Below the pieces are notes generated by a model. It saw nothing but the letters and a program-made list of their open reading frames with translations, had not been told where the DNA came from and searched no databases. 64,000 nt of DNA from Paraburkholderia sp. D15 (GTDB lineage Bacteria; Pseudomonadota; Gammaproteobacteria; Burkholderiales; Burkholderiaceae), in the NCBI RefSeq assembly GCF_029910215.1, contig NZ_CP110395.1, positions 1,240,001 through 1,304,000 of the forward strand, written 5' to 3'. How positions within the stretch are numbered: position 1 is the stretch's first letter; every line of letters begins with the position of its first letter. Position numbers and translations under genes: made by a program. Positions 1-7,990 of this stretch are shown piece by piece.

Positions 1-364
1 CGTAGCGGTCGCCCCAGAACATGTCGCTGACGGGCAGCACGACGGTCGCGCCCGCTTCGACCGCCTGATTGAAGCTCGCGTCGACGTCCTCCACGTAGTG
101 ATGGATCATGACCGGCGTGCCCTTCAATGCGATCGGACCGAGCGTGTTGTGATCGGGCCATTCGTCGGTCAGCATCAGCATGGAGTCGCCGATCTTCAGG
201 CAGGCGTGCATGATCTTGCCGCCGGGGCCGGGCAGATGGAACTGTTCGACGGCGTTGAAGGCTTTCTTGTAGAACGCGATGGCTTCGGCGGCGTTCGCGC
301 AGATCAGGTACGGCGTGAGCGAGTGCATCCCTTCCGGGATCGGTTTGACGGCGGGGGTGGACAT
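1..364 (-). CDS. VOC-family (PhnB/glyoxalase-like) protein, C-terminus beyond the window
   Basis: The reverse strand encodes about 121 residues of a vicinal-oxygen-chelate fold protein of the PhnB-like type; the gene runs off the left edge, so the C-terminus is missing. The reading begins MSTPAVKPIPEGMHSLTPYL and continues with blocks typical of the family (AIAFYKKAFNA, LPGPGGKIMHACLKIGDS, VEDVDASFNQAVEAGA, SDMFWGDRY). The ATG at 364 has a GGAG ribosome site 8 bases upstream (373-376), which decides the start. VOC proteins are metal-dependent enzymes or binding proteins; PhnB-like members rarely have an assigned reaction, so none is claimed here. It lies downstream of, and in the same direction as, the NlpC/P60 gene, with a 213-base gap that probably holds its own promoter. 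Confidence 0.85.
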   Translation of the reverse strand, partial: MSTPAVKPIPEGMHSLTPYLICANAAEAIAFYKKAFNAVEQFHLPGPGGKIMHACLKIGDSMLMLTDEWPDHNTLGPIALKGTPVMIHHYVEDVDASFNQAVEAGATVVLPVSDMFWGDRY

Positions 365-577
365 GACGGCGGCTCCTTGAATCGATCGTTCGTGAAGTGG
401 CGTTGTGTTGGCTTGCGTGGCATCGCGTGAGTCGAGGACCTCGCTGGGCGCGGTCTTCAACAGTACGACGAACACCCAGCCTGCGAATCGACACGCCGGG
501 AAAAATATTTTTTGCGCGGTGCTGGCGGCGGCGGACGTACCGGACAGGTGGAATGTGCCGGCGTCGCGCCCGCCGCC

Positions 578-2251
578 TTAACCGGCCGGATTGTCCTCGT
601 CGGGCGGCGTGGCCGGCGCGTTGGGCGTGGCAGGTGCGTTGGGCGTACCCGGCTCGCCCGACGCCGCCGCGCCGGCGGGCGCGCCGAGAATGCTGACCTG
701 GAAGGTCGGCGTGGCCGCCAGCGACTGCAAGGTGGCGTCTTCCGGAATGTGTTCCAGCAGCGGCAGGATCACCGAGCCGCCGATCACCGCGCGGCGGCTG
801 TCGTCGGCCGGCCGCAAACCCCACACGTCCTGATAGACGACCGGCACCGCGACGCCGTTGCGGGTCGTGTTGCCGATATACAGCATCACGTGACCGCCGA
901 TGTAGATCAGCGTGCGCAACGGCACGCCATGCTGCGCGAGATAGTCGAGGCGCTGCGCGGGCGTGGACGACGACAGGTCGACCATGCGCCCCGCGCTCAT
1001 CTGCGTCGACGAATGGCGCGGCAGCCAGACGCCAAACGCCGCGAAGATGCTTTGCAATTCCGACGAGCAGTCGTTGTAGAGGCCGCTGTTGCCCCAGCCG
1101 TACGGCCGGCCGATCAACGTCTTCATCAGCATGGCCAGGTGACGCGGCGTGGCGGCGAGCGGCATCGGCGCGATCTGGTCGTCACGCAGCGTCGCGGTGC
1201 GGATCAGTGCCTGGCCGTCGGCGTCGCGCGCGGGGACGAGGAGCTGGCGCGTGATGGCGTCGGACGAAGCAGCGGCGGCGGAGGCGGCGTTGGAAACCGC
1301 AAGAGACGCAGCCGAAGCGGGAGAAGCCGAAGCGGAAGACGCCCCCAGCGGCAACATCGTCCCCGCCGGCGCATCGAAGCGGAACACGCCACGGCTGTCC
1401 CGCACCGCCGCCGACGCCACGATCACCGCACCGAGCGATCGCGCTGTCGCCGCGCGCCACGTGTCGACGAAGCGGTCGTCGGTCATGCCGACGCCGTCGC
1501 TGCGCACCCAGCCTTGAACATCGGGCGTCTGCACATAGCGCCACGCACCGTCGGCGCTGCTGCCCAGCACATAGAGCGGCGTGCCGGGCCGTACCGCCGA
1601 GATCTGCAGGTTGTCGAACGGATAACCTTCGCCGGCCAGCCGGTGATCGTAGAACGACGGATCGATGGTCGGCAGTTCGCGCACCATCAGGTTGGTCGTG
1701 GCGATCGCGCGCCGCTCGGGGCGATAGACGGCGTCCTGCGTGAACTGCGCGACGTTCTCGTTGAGCGCGATCGCATCGATCCACGCCTTGTCGTGCGGCC
1801 GGAAGTTTTCGCCGTAGCCGAGCGCCGCGCCGCTTTTGCCCGTGTTGTCGAACTTGTCGAGCCGGCGTTGCTGCAAAGCGGCAATGTCCGCGCCTTGCTG
1901 ACGGTAGACCCGCATCGCCACGAACGCCGAATTCCACGGCGACGGCGCGCTGGTGCCGGTGCCGAAATAGCGCGCGTAGAGGGCCTTGAAGTGCGCCTGC
2001 TGATCGGCGGCGCTCAGGAACGGACGGTCGTAGCCGGGGCTATCCGGTTCGAGCCAGTGATCGACGTTCTGATCGTAATTCCCGATCGGGAACAACGACA
2101 CGGTATCGAGCGGCGCGCGCGCGTCGCGCGACTGCGACGGATTGCTGCAGGCGCCCAGCGCGACGAGCGCCGCGAGCGCGGTGCCGAGAGCGGCGGCGCG
2201 GCCGATGGCCGGCAGCGCGAAAGCAAGGCGGGGTGGGACGGCGACAGGCAT
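578..2251 (-). CDS. SH3-domain / NlpC-P60 cell-wall hydrolase lipoprotein
   Basis: Predicted periplasmic lipoprotein of 557 residues that likely cuts peptidoglycan peptides. The chosen ATG (2251) begins a lipoprotein signal: a short n-region, a hydrophobic stretch and a lipobox ending LGAC, with Cys35 as the lipidated residue. The frame stays open to a GTG at 2455, but that start would bury the signal peptide. An SH3b-like region (about residues 215-265, including GTPLYVLGSSADGAWRYVQT) precedes a C-terminal NlpC/P60 domain: catalytic Cys395 in the NDCSSELQ block after YGWGN, and His454 in GGHVMLYIG. Between them is an Ala/Ser-rich linker (about 302-332). The C-terminus carries a short PNAPAT repeat (about 537-548) and an acidic end. 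No strong ribosome site is visible at the chosen start. The family assignment is firm; the exact bond cleaved is inferred. Confidence 0.85.
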   Translation of the reverse strand: MPVAVPPRLAFALPAIGRAAALGTALAALVALGACSNPSQSRDARAPLDTVSLFPIGNYDQNVDHWLEPDSPGYDRPFLSAADQQAHFKALYARYFGTGTSAPSPWNSAFVAMRVYRQQGADIAALQQRRLDKFDNTGKSGAALGYGENFRPHDKAWIDAIALNENVAQFTQDAVYRPERRAIATTNLMVRELPTIDPSFYDHRLAGEGYPFDNLQISAVRPGTPLYVLGSSADGAWRYVQTPDVQGWVRSDGVGMTDDRFVDTWRAATARSLGAVIVASAAVRDSRGVFRFDAPAGTMLPLGASSASASPASAASLAVSNAASAAAASSDAITRQLLVPARDADGQALIRTATLRDDQIAPMPLAATPRHLAMLMKTLIGRPYGWGNSGLYNDCSSELQSIFAAFGVWLPRHSSTQMSAGRMVDLSSSTPAQRLDYLAQHGVPLRTLIYIGGHVMLYIGNTTRNGVAVPVVYQDVWGLRPADDSRRAVIGGSVILPLLEHIPEDATLQSLAATPTFQVSILGAPAGAAASGEPGTPNAPATPNAPATPPDEDNPAG

Positions 2252-2471
2252 GGGCTTCGAATCGGAAAGGGCCAGGGGCACGATGATACGGCGTCGGCGC
2301 GCGCGGCGATATGAACGGCGCGTGACATGATGCGCTGCAAGGTGTTGTGAGCACACGCCGTTGTGCAAATCCATACACAACGCTTTCGTGTTTTCATGTC
2401 GTTTCAGGCCGTGCCTTGAGGCTTTCGGCACCACGGCTATCCCGTCACGTATCACCCATCAGGAGAACGAC

Positions 2472-2897
2472 ATGCAAACCAGCGCACGCAATCAATTCAC
2501 CGGCGAAGTCAGCGAAGTCAAACACGGCGCCGTGAACGACGAAGTCACGCTGCGCACCCAGGACGGTCTGGAGATCGTCGCGATCATCACGCATGGCAGC
2601 GCCGAAAAGCTCGGCCTCGCCGCCGGCAAGAAGGCGTTCGCGCTGGTCAAGGCATCGTCGGTGATCGTGATGGTCGATGTCGCGAAGAACCAGGTGTCGG
2701 CGCGTAACTGCATCGCCGGCACGGTGTCGGCCGTCACGAAGGGCGCGGTCAACTCGGAAGTGACGATCAGCGCAGGCAGCGCGCAGATCGCGGCGATCAT
2801 CACCAACGACAGCGTCGATCGTCTCGCGCTCGCGAGCGGCAAGGCGGCAACGGCGATCTTCAAGGCATCGAGCGTGATCGTCGGCGTCGATCAGTAA
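2472..2897 (+). CDS. Di-Mop (TOBE domain) molybdate/tungstate-binding protein
   Basis: A 141-residue cytoplasmic protein made of two tandem Mop/TOBE domains (roughly residues 5-70 and 75-140). Each copy has the molbindin pattern, for example GEVSEVKHGAVNDEVTL then KASSVIVMVD in the first and GTVSAVTKGAVNSEVTI then KASSVIVGVD in the second. Such proteins bind oxyanions of molybdenum or tungsten at oligomer interfaces and are thought to buffer molybdate. The ATG at 2472 follows an AGGAG site at 2461-2465; the frame is open further upstream but nothing supports an earlier start. It has no co-directional partner: the lipoprotein gene is divergent and a strong terminator follows. No mod transporter gene lies in the window. 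Confidence 0.9.
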   Translation: MQTSARNQFTGEVSEVKHGAVNDEVTLRTQDGLEIVAIITHGSAEKLGLAAGKKAFALVKASSVIVMVDVAKNQVSARNCIAGTVSAVTKGAVNSEVTISAGSAQIAAIITNDSVDRLALASGKAATAIFKASSVIVGVDQ

Positions 2898-2918
2898 GCG
2901 CGCGTTCCGGCGTAAAAA

Positions 2919-2952
2919 GGGGGACGTGCCGCGCGCGTCCCCCTCGTTTTTT
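2919..2952 (+). terminator. Rho-independent terminator after the di-Mop gene
   Basis: An 8-base-pair stem (GGGGGACG at 2919-2926 with CGTCCCCC at 2936-2943) is followed by TCG and a run of six T (2947-2952). It sits 21 bases after the di-Mop stop codon and separates that gene from the methionine sulfoxide reductase gene. Confidence 0.85.
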
Positions 2953-3057
2953 GTCTCTTCCGTCTTCCTCCTCTCCCGCGTTGCGCTGAAGGAACCGGCC
3001 GCTTGCATTAAACTGCAGAGCCTCGTTCCTCATTCCGTGTTCGTCACGGGCACCGCC

Positions 3058-3558
3058 ATGTTCGACGTTTCCTCCGCCTCAACTCTGCCCAAGGCCGCGC
3101 ACTACGAAGAACTCGTCGCGCAGGCGCGCTCGCTCCTCGCTGGCGAAACCGACTGGATCGCCAATGCCGCGAATTTCTCCGCCTTCGTGTTCCATTCGCT
3201 GAGCGATCTGAACTGGGCCGGCTTCTATTTCCACGACGGCAAGGAGCTGGTGGTCGGGCCGTTCCAGGGCAAGCCCGCCTGCGTGCGCATTCCGCTCGGC
3301 AAGGGCGTCTGCGGCACGGCCGCGCAAACGCGCCAGACGCAGGTGGTGCGCGACGTGCACGAATTCCCCGGTCATATCGCATGCGATTCGGCATCGAACT
3401 CGGAAATCGTCGTGCCGCTCGTCGCGCCGGACGGCACGCTGATCGGCGTGTGGGACGTGGACAGCCCGGTGGTCGCGCGCTTCGACGAAGAAGACGCGAA
3501 GGGCATGGAAGCGCTGTGCGCGGTGTTCATCGAAACGGCCTTGCCGCGCGGCGTGTAA
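3058..3558 (+). CDS. msrC: Free methionine-(R)-sulfoxide reductase (GAF-domain fRMsr)
   Basis: A 166-residue single GAF-domain enzyme that reduces free L-methionine-(R)-sulfoxide in the cytosol, a repair step after oxidative stress. Three cysteines at 75, 85 and 109 (contexts GKPACVRI, GKGVCGTA, HIACDSAS) keep the 10- and 24-residue spacing known for the catalytic and resolving cysteines of the E. coli enzyme (YebR/MsrC). The substrate-pocket segments NWAGFYF and SNSEIVVPL are also present. Length matches the family. The ATG at 3058 begins the domain; an open frame continues upstream to 2926 but overlaps the preceding terminator, so it is not used. The gene stands alone. Neighbouring oxygenase genes may add to oxidative load, but no link is shown by the sequence. 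Confidence 0.92.
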   Translation: MFDVSSASTLPKAAHYEELVAQARSLLAGETDWIANAANFSAFVFHSLSDLNWAGFYFHDGKELVVGPFQGKPACVRIPLGKGVCGTAAQTRQTQVVRDVHEFPGHIACDSASNSEIVVPLVAPDGTLIGVWDVDSPVVARFDEEDAKGMEALCAVFIETALPRGV

Positions 3559-3772
3559 ACCGGCGTTTCAGTTGGCACATAATCCGGCATACAAGCGGAT
3601 TCTCACGGCACCCTATGCACATTTGTACATAGACTAGATGCACTTCAGGGGATGGGTCGGCGGACCTCATCCCGCTATCGTTCTCTCCACGCGCTCACGA
3701 TGTCCCGCCCATAACGCTTGCGGGGCCACGACGATGAGCGCGACGAACCCCCACCAGGTTTTGGAGACACGC

Positions 3773-4855
3773 ATGAGTTCCGCCATCGCTACCCCCGCCG
3801 TTTCTTCCGGCAACACCCAGCCGCTGACCTTCCAGCGCTCCCCCGCATTGCCCCGCAATTGCACGTTCGACGCCCACGACTGGGAAATCCTCGCCCGCTA
3901 CTGGCATCCGGTCGCCTTCGCCGCCGACGTCACCGACAAGCCCATCAGCGCGACCCTGCTCGACGAGCCGCTCGTCGTATTCCGCTCGAACGGCCAGCTG
4001 GTGAGCGCGCGCGACATCTGCCCGCACCGCGGCGCGCCGTTGAGCCAGGGGTGGGTCGATAACGGCAACATCGTGTGTCCGTATCACGGTCTCGCCTACG
4101 GCAACGACGGCAAGTGCAAGCACATTCCGTCGCAAGGCGACGGCCCGATCCCCGAGCGCCTGCAACTCGTCACGTACGCGACGCAGGAAGCCTATGGGCT
4201 GGTGTGGGTGTCGCTCGGCGGCGGCCACGAGGCGTTGCCCTCGTTCCCGTTCTGGAACGACGCGGACTTCCAGCAGATCCTGCCGCCGTCGATCGACATC
4301 AATGCATCGGCCGGACGTCAGACCGAAGGCTTCATCGACGTCGCGCATTTCGCGTGGATTCACCACGACAGCTTCGCCGACCGGCAGAACCCGGTGGTGC
4401 CGCAGTACTCGGTCGAACGACGCGAGCGCGGCATGCAGGCAGAGTACGTGAGCAACGTCAGCAACTTCCCGAAGTCGATGCAGCACCGCGCGCCCGACGG
4501 CTTCCTGTGGCGCCGTATTTTCGAAGTGGACGTGCCGTTCTTCGCGCGTCTGACCGTGCATTTCCCCGAGAACGGGCGCCTCTCGATCCTGAACGCCGCG
4601 AGCCCGATCTCGGCGCGCAAGACGCGTCTGTTCGTGCCGATCGTGCGTAATTTCGACAAGGATCTGCCGCTCGAGGACGTCTACGCATTCAACCGCCAGG
4701 TGTTCGAGGAAGACCGCGCGATCGTCGAGCAACAGCGTCCGGAAGATCTGCCGATCGACCGCACGGCCGAAGCGCCGATCCTGGCCGACCGCTCGTCGGG
4801 CGCCTATCGTCGCGCGCTGGCCGAGATCGGTCTCGGCCAGGCTTATGTGCGCTAA
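3773..4855 (+). CDS. Rieske non-haem iron oxygenase, alpha subunit (VanA/phthalate-oxygenase-like)
   Basis: A 360-residue terminal oxygenase that should use electrons and O2 to hydroxylate or demethylate an unknown, probably aromatic, substrate. The N-terminal Rieske [2Fe-2S] centre is complete: C83-x-H85 in CPHRGAPL and C102-x2-H105 in CPYHGL. The mononuclear iron site is the pattern D189-x2-H192-x4-H197 in EGFIDVAHFAWIHHD. The size fits the alpha-only (type IA) group. GGAG at 3763-3766 supports the start at 3773; an in-frame ATG at 3734 is a possible alternative. It is first in an operon with a rubredoxin (27-base gap) and a rubredoxin-reductase-like protein. A ferredoxin/FNR-type reductase is the usual partner, so this combination is notable. 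Substrate not inferable. Confidence 0.9.
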   Translation: MSSAIATPAVSSGNTQPLTFQRSPALPRNCTFDAHDWEILARYWHPVAFAADVTDKPISATLLDEPLVVFRSNGQLVSARDICPHRGAPLSQGWVDNGNIVCPYHGLAYGNDGKCKHIPSQGDGPIPERLQLVTYATQEAYGLVWVSLGGGHEALPSFPFWNDADFQQILPPSIDINASAGRQTEGFIDVAHFAWIHHDSFADRQNPVVPQYSVERRERGMQAEYVSNVSNFPKSMQHRAPDGFLWRRIFEVDVPFFARLTVHFPENGRLSILNAASPISARKTRLFVPIVRNFDKDLPLEDVYAFNRQVFEEDRAIVEQQRPEDLPIDRTAEAPILADRSSGAYRRALAEIGLGQAYVR

Positions 4856-4882
4856 CGCGCGCCGCGATTCGGGAGAGATGCC

Positions 4883-5050
4883 ATGAAAGTATGGGAATGC
4901 GTGATCTGCGGCTTTCGCTATGACGAAGCGCTCGGTTTGCCCGAGGCGGGCATCGCGCCCGGCACGCGCTGGGAAGACGTGCCGGACGACTGGCTGTGTC
5001 CGGACTGCGCGACCGGCAAGCATGACTTCGAGATGCAGGTGGTCGCATGA
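4883..5050 (+). CDS. Rubredoxin
   Basis: A 55-residue one-electron carrier with a mononuclear Fe(Cys)4 site. The two cysteine pairs are clear: [12 protein letters not shown] near the N-terminus and [15 protein letters not shown] near the C-terminus, with the conserved WEDVPDDW between. The second pair has Ala where most rubredoxins have Gly. It starts at an ATG 27 bases after the Rieske gene, and its stop codon overlaps the start of the next gene (ATGA at 5047-5050), so translation of the two is probably coupled. Its position between an oxygenase and a pyridine-nucleotide flavoprotein implies that it shuttles electrons from the reductase to the oxygenase. That role is an inference from order. 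Confidence 0.92.
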   Translation: MKVWECVICGFRYDEALGLPEAGIAPGTRWEDVPDDWLCPDCATGKHDFEMQVVA

Positions 5051-6237
5051 GCGCCGCGCAGCAGGACAAGGACGTCGCGCCGGTGGTGATCGTCGGCACC
5101 GGCATGGCGGGTTACACCGTGGCGCGCGAGTTGCGCAAGCTCGACAGCGCCGTGCCGATCGTGATGATCAGTCGCGACGACGGCAGCTTCTATTCGAAGC
5201 CGATGCTCTCCAACGCGCTGGCGATGAAGAAGGAGCCGCAGGCGCTCGCGAGTTTCGACGCGATGGCGATGGCCTCGCAACTGGGCGCGTGGATTCGCGT
5301 GCATCAGAACGTCGAGCGCATCGTGCCGGAGGAGCACACGCTGGTCGTGGATAACGCGTTGCTCGGCTACAGCCGGCTGGTGCTGGCGACCGGCGCGGAC
5401 CCGCGCCGTCTGCTGGTCGGCGGCGATGGCGCGGACGACGTGCTGTCGATCAACGACCTCGACGATTACGCGCGTTTCCGGCTGGCGCTCACGCGCTGCC
5501 GGTCGGTGGCGATTCTCGGCGCGGGCTTGATCGGCTGCGAGTTCGCCAACGATCTCGCGGCGGCCGGTTACGCCGTCGATCTGATCGATCCGGCGACCAC
5601 GCCGCTGGCGCGTCTGCTGCCGCGGCAGGTCGGCGAGATCTTCGCGCAGGCGCTGGAAAACGGCGGTATCCGTTTCCATCCGGGGCGTAGCGTGAGCCGC
5701 ATCGATCGTCTCGCGGACGGTTATCGCCTGAGCTTCGCCGACGGCGAGCGGATCGACGCCGACCTCGTGGTGTCGGCGATCGGACTCGCGCCGCGCACGG
5801 CGCTGGCCGCGGCCGCCGGTCTGGAGATCGACCAGGGTATCCGCACCGACGCATGGTGCCGCACCAGCGCGCCCGATATCTACGCGCTCGGCGATTGCGC
5901 GGCGATCGACGGCAAGGTGCAGCCGTACGTGCTGCCGATCATGCATGCGGCGCGCGCGCTGGCGCGCACTTTGGCCGGCGAGCCGACGCGTGTCGCGTTC
6001 CCGGTGATGCCGGTCACGGTGAAGACGCCCGCGAGTCCCGCGGTCGTCGTGACGCCCGAAGGCGAGGGCGCGTGGTCGATCGACACCGGCGACGATGCCG
6101 CCGCGCATGCGGTGCGCGCGGTGTGCACGCATGCCGACGGTGAACGTACGCTGGGCTTCGCGCTGGTCGGCAAGGCGGTCGAAGGCAAGGCCGCGCTGAT
6201 CAAGGCGATGGCCACGCCGGCGCCCGTCGCGTCGTAG
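5047..6237 (+). CDS. FAD-dependent NAD(P)H oxidoreductase, rubredoxin-reductase-like
   Basis: A 396-residue flavoprotein of the rubredoxin/ferredoxin reductase family. It has an N-terminal FAD-binding fold ([20 protein letters not shown], residues 13-32), an internal NAD(P)H-binding fold ([17 protein letters not shown]), and the late FAD contact [13 protein letters not shown]. It resembles Pseudomonas rubredoxin-NAD+ reductase in architecture and length. The start overlaps the rubredoxin stop by four bases. Together with the upstream genes it would form the chain NADH to flavin to rubredoxin to Rieske oxygenase. A strong terminator about 125 bases downstream closes the operon. The partner assignment is inferred from operon structure, but a reductase role is well supported. 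Confidence 0.88.
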   Translation: MSAAQQDKDVAPVVIVGTGMAGYTVARELRKLDSAVPIVMISRDDGSFYSKPMLSNALAMKKEPQALASFDAMAMASQLGAWIRVHQNVERIVPEEHTLVVDNALLGYSRLVLATGADPRRLLVGGDGADDVLSINDLDDYARFRLALTRCRSVAILGAGLIGCEFANDLAAAGYAVDLIDPATTPLARLLPRQVGEIFAQALENGGIRFHPGRSVSRIDRLADGYRLSFADGERIDADLVVSAIGLAPRTALAAAAGLEIDQGIRTDAWCRTSAPDIYALGDCAAIDGKVQPYVLPIMHAARALARTLAGEPTRVAFPVMPVTVKTPASPAVVVTPEGEGAWSIDTGDDAAAHAVRAVCTHADGERTLGFALVGKAVEGKAALIKAMATPAPVAS

Positions 6238-6510
6238 GTGCCCGCATCGTCCTGATCTGATGGGCACGCCATAACAATCTTCCTTCTGACCGACCTGACT
6301 TCGTGGTCGCCTGATGTTTGACAGGGCCTGTCACCTGGCCTGCATCCGATGATCTCGTTCGCGCCGCAAGCGTTGCTTGCGGCGTTTTTTTTGGCGGGGG
6401 GCGGTGCGTGTGGCGTGGCGCAGGAGCGGTGCGTAGTAACGGCGCGTTGTAGCGACGCGGAGTAGCGGCATGTGAAAGCCGCTTTGAGAAAACTGCTGTT
6501 TAAAAACCGC
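6238..6510. other. Convergent intergenic region with terminator
   Basis: This 273-base gap lies between the rightward reductase gene and the leftward LysR gene. Apart from the hairpin at 6362-6392 I see no gene or repeat in it. Confidence 0.6.
6362..6392 (+). terminator. Strong Rho-independent terminator closing the Rieske-rubredoxin operon
   Basis: A perfect 10-base-pair stem (CGCCGCAAGC at 6362-6371 with GCTTGCGGCG at 6375-6384), a 3-base loop and eight T (6385-6392). The T run is on the plus strand, so it primarily ends the oxygenase operon. Confidence 0.93.
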
Positions 6511-7431
6511 TCAGGGCGCCAGATCTTTCGCGACGTTGGCGATCAGCCTGCGCAGCCAGATCGCCGCGATGCTGCGATGCGTGCGGTCGTGCCACAACTG
6601 GTAATACGTCAGCGCGCGCGTTTCGCCCGGCACCGGTTCGATGCGCAGCGGCAGCAGCTTCGTGTAATGCGTGGCCAGCGCGCGCGTGGTGGTGAACAGC
6701 AGGTTCGAGCGGGCCAGCACGTAGGGCGCCATGCCGAAGTAGGGCAGCGTCGTCGTGACCGTGCGCGACAGACCGTTGCGCGCGAGTTCGATATCGACGG
6801 TGCCCCATGCGGTCGTGTTGTACGTGGTGACCGCCAGATGCTCGGCCTCCTCGTAGACCGCCTTGCTGAGTCGCCCCGGTTTGATCGGGTGACCGTTGCG
6901 CAGCAGGCAGACCAGTTCGTCCTTGCACAGCGGTTGCAGATGCAGATGTTCGGGCGGCGTGCGCCAGTTGCCGATCACCAGATCGAGAAAGCCGCTTTCG
7001 AGGCCGTGCTCGTAGCCGCCGTCCACCATCATCAGATGCCGGAATTCGAGCTTCGCGTGCGGCGCCTCGCGATGGAACGCATCGACCACCGCCGGCACGA
7101 AGAACGCGTCGAGATAATCGGGCGAGCCAATCCGGAACGTCTGACTGGTGTTGGCCGGATTGAACGACGTGGTGGGATGCAGGATCGCCGCGATGCTGCT
7201 CAACGCCTGCGCGGCGGGTTCGATCAAGGTCAGCGCGTGCGGCGTCGGCACCATCCTGCTGCCGCTGCGGACCAGCAGCGGATCGCCCGTCATGTCGCGC
7301 AGTTTGCGCAGCGCCACGCTGACGGTGGGCTGCGACTGTCCGAGCAAAGTCGCGGTGCGCGACACGCTCGACTCCGTCAGGAGCGTGTGCAACACCTTGA
7401 GCAGGTGCGAGTCGATGACTTCCTTGGACAT
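6511..7431 (-). CDS. LysR-family transcriptional regulator
   Basis: A 306-residue regulator with an N-terminal winged helix-turn-helix (residues 4-62, including SVSRTATLLGQSQPTVSVAL and LRDMTGDPLLVRSG) and a C-terminal periplasmic-binding-protein-like effector domain in the NodD/NahR/LeuO style (for example FRIGSPDYLDAFFVPAVV). The ATG at 7431 gives the usual N-terminus and length; the frame is open upstream to 7659 but without family similarity. It faces the Rieske-rubredoxin operon tail to tail and is divergent from the EAL gene, with a 559-base gap. It could control either neighbour, but LysR genes usually sit divergent to their target, which argues more for the EAL side. Effector unknown. 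Confidence 0.88.
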   Translation of the reverse strand: MSKEVIDSHLLKVLHTLLTESSVSRTATLLGQSQPTVSVALRKLRDMTGDPLLVRSGSRMVPTPHALTLIEPAAQALSSIAAILHPTTSFNPANTSQTFRIGSPDYLDAFFVPAVVDAFHREAPHAKLEFRHLMMVDGGYEHGLESGFLDLVIGNWRTPPEHLHLQPLCKDELVCLLRNGHPIKPGRLSKAVYEEAEHLAVTTYNTTAWGTVDIELARNGLSRTVTTTLPYFGMAPYVLARSNLLFTTTRALATHYTKLLPLRIEPVPGETRALTYYQLWHDRTHRSIAAIWLRRLIANVAKDLAP

Positions 7432-7990
7432 GAAATGCGAGGCTCTATGGCGTGCGATGGCGCGCGGATTGTTTCGGCGCGGCGGCGCCGGCGAAGCGGC
7501 GCTCTGTAGCGGGGGATATGCAATCGAAATATATCGACGGATATAACGGGCGTCAATCGGGCCACACCCTGCGCGAAAACGCCAAACGTCCGCGCGTATT
7601 GATCTATGACGCGCGGAATATGGCGGTAATAGTCGAAGTGGTATGGCGTGCGCGAACACCGCGCGGCGAACGACGGTCTTCGTCGAACCGTGGACGGTCG
7701 AAAGACGGGCCGCTGAAATTTCGCGGCGCCGGCTGGCGACGGATCGAACGATCCGTGTTGGGGATTACACCGAGGGAAACGATTGGCGTGACGTTTGCGC
7801 GTCCCGCGCGGCAAAGCGCGCCGCGAAAGCCGTTATCATACGCACGGTTAGCCGCTGGAACAGGCCGCTTCACAGGCCGCGCCGGCGCCGCATGTCGAAG
7901 CGAAACACGCGAAAGTCCGACCGTTCGCGTCCCACGCTCGATGACCACGCTCGATCGTTCGACTTCATGGGACATTCAAAGGCCGGCGCG
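7432..7990. other. Long divergent intergenic region between LysR and the PAS-GGDEF-EAL gene
   Basis: A 559-base stretch that should hold both promoters. The downstream gene's frame is open leftward to 7643, with possible ATG starts at 7892 and 7967, so part of this stretch may be translated. I see no RNA gene or clear operator. Confidence 0.5.

Noticed and set aside
512..2314. 600-codon forward frame opposite the NlpC/P60 lipoprotein gene
   Set aside because: Arg-rich translation without motifs; the reverse strand has a lipobox, SH3 and NlpC/P60 motifs.
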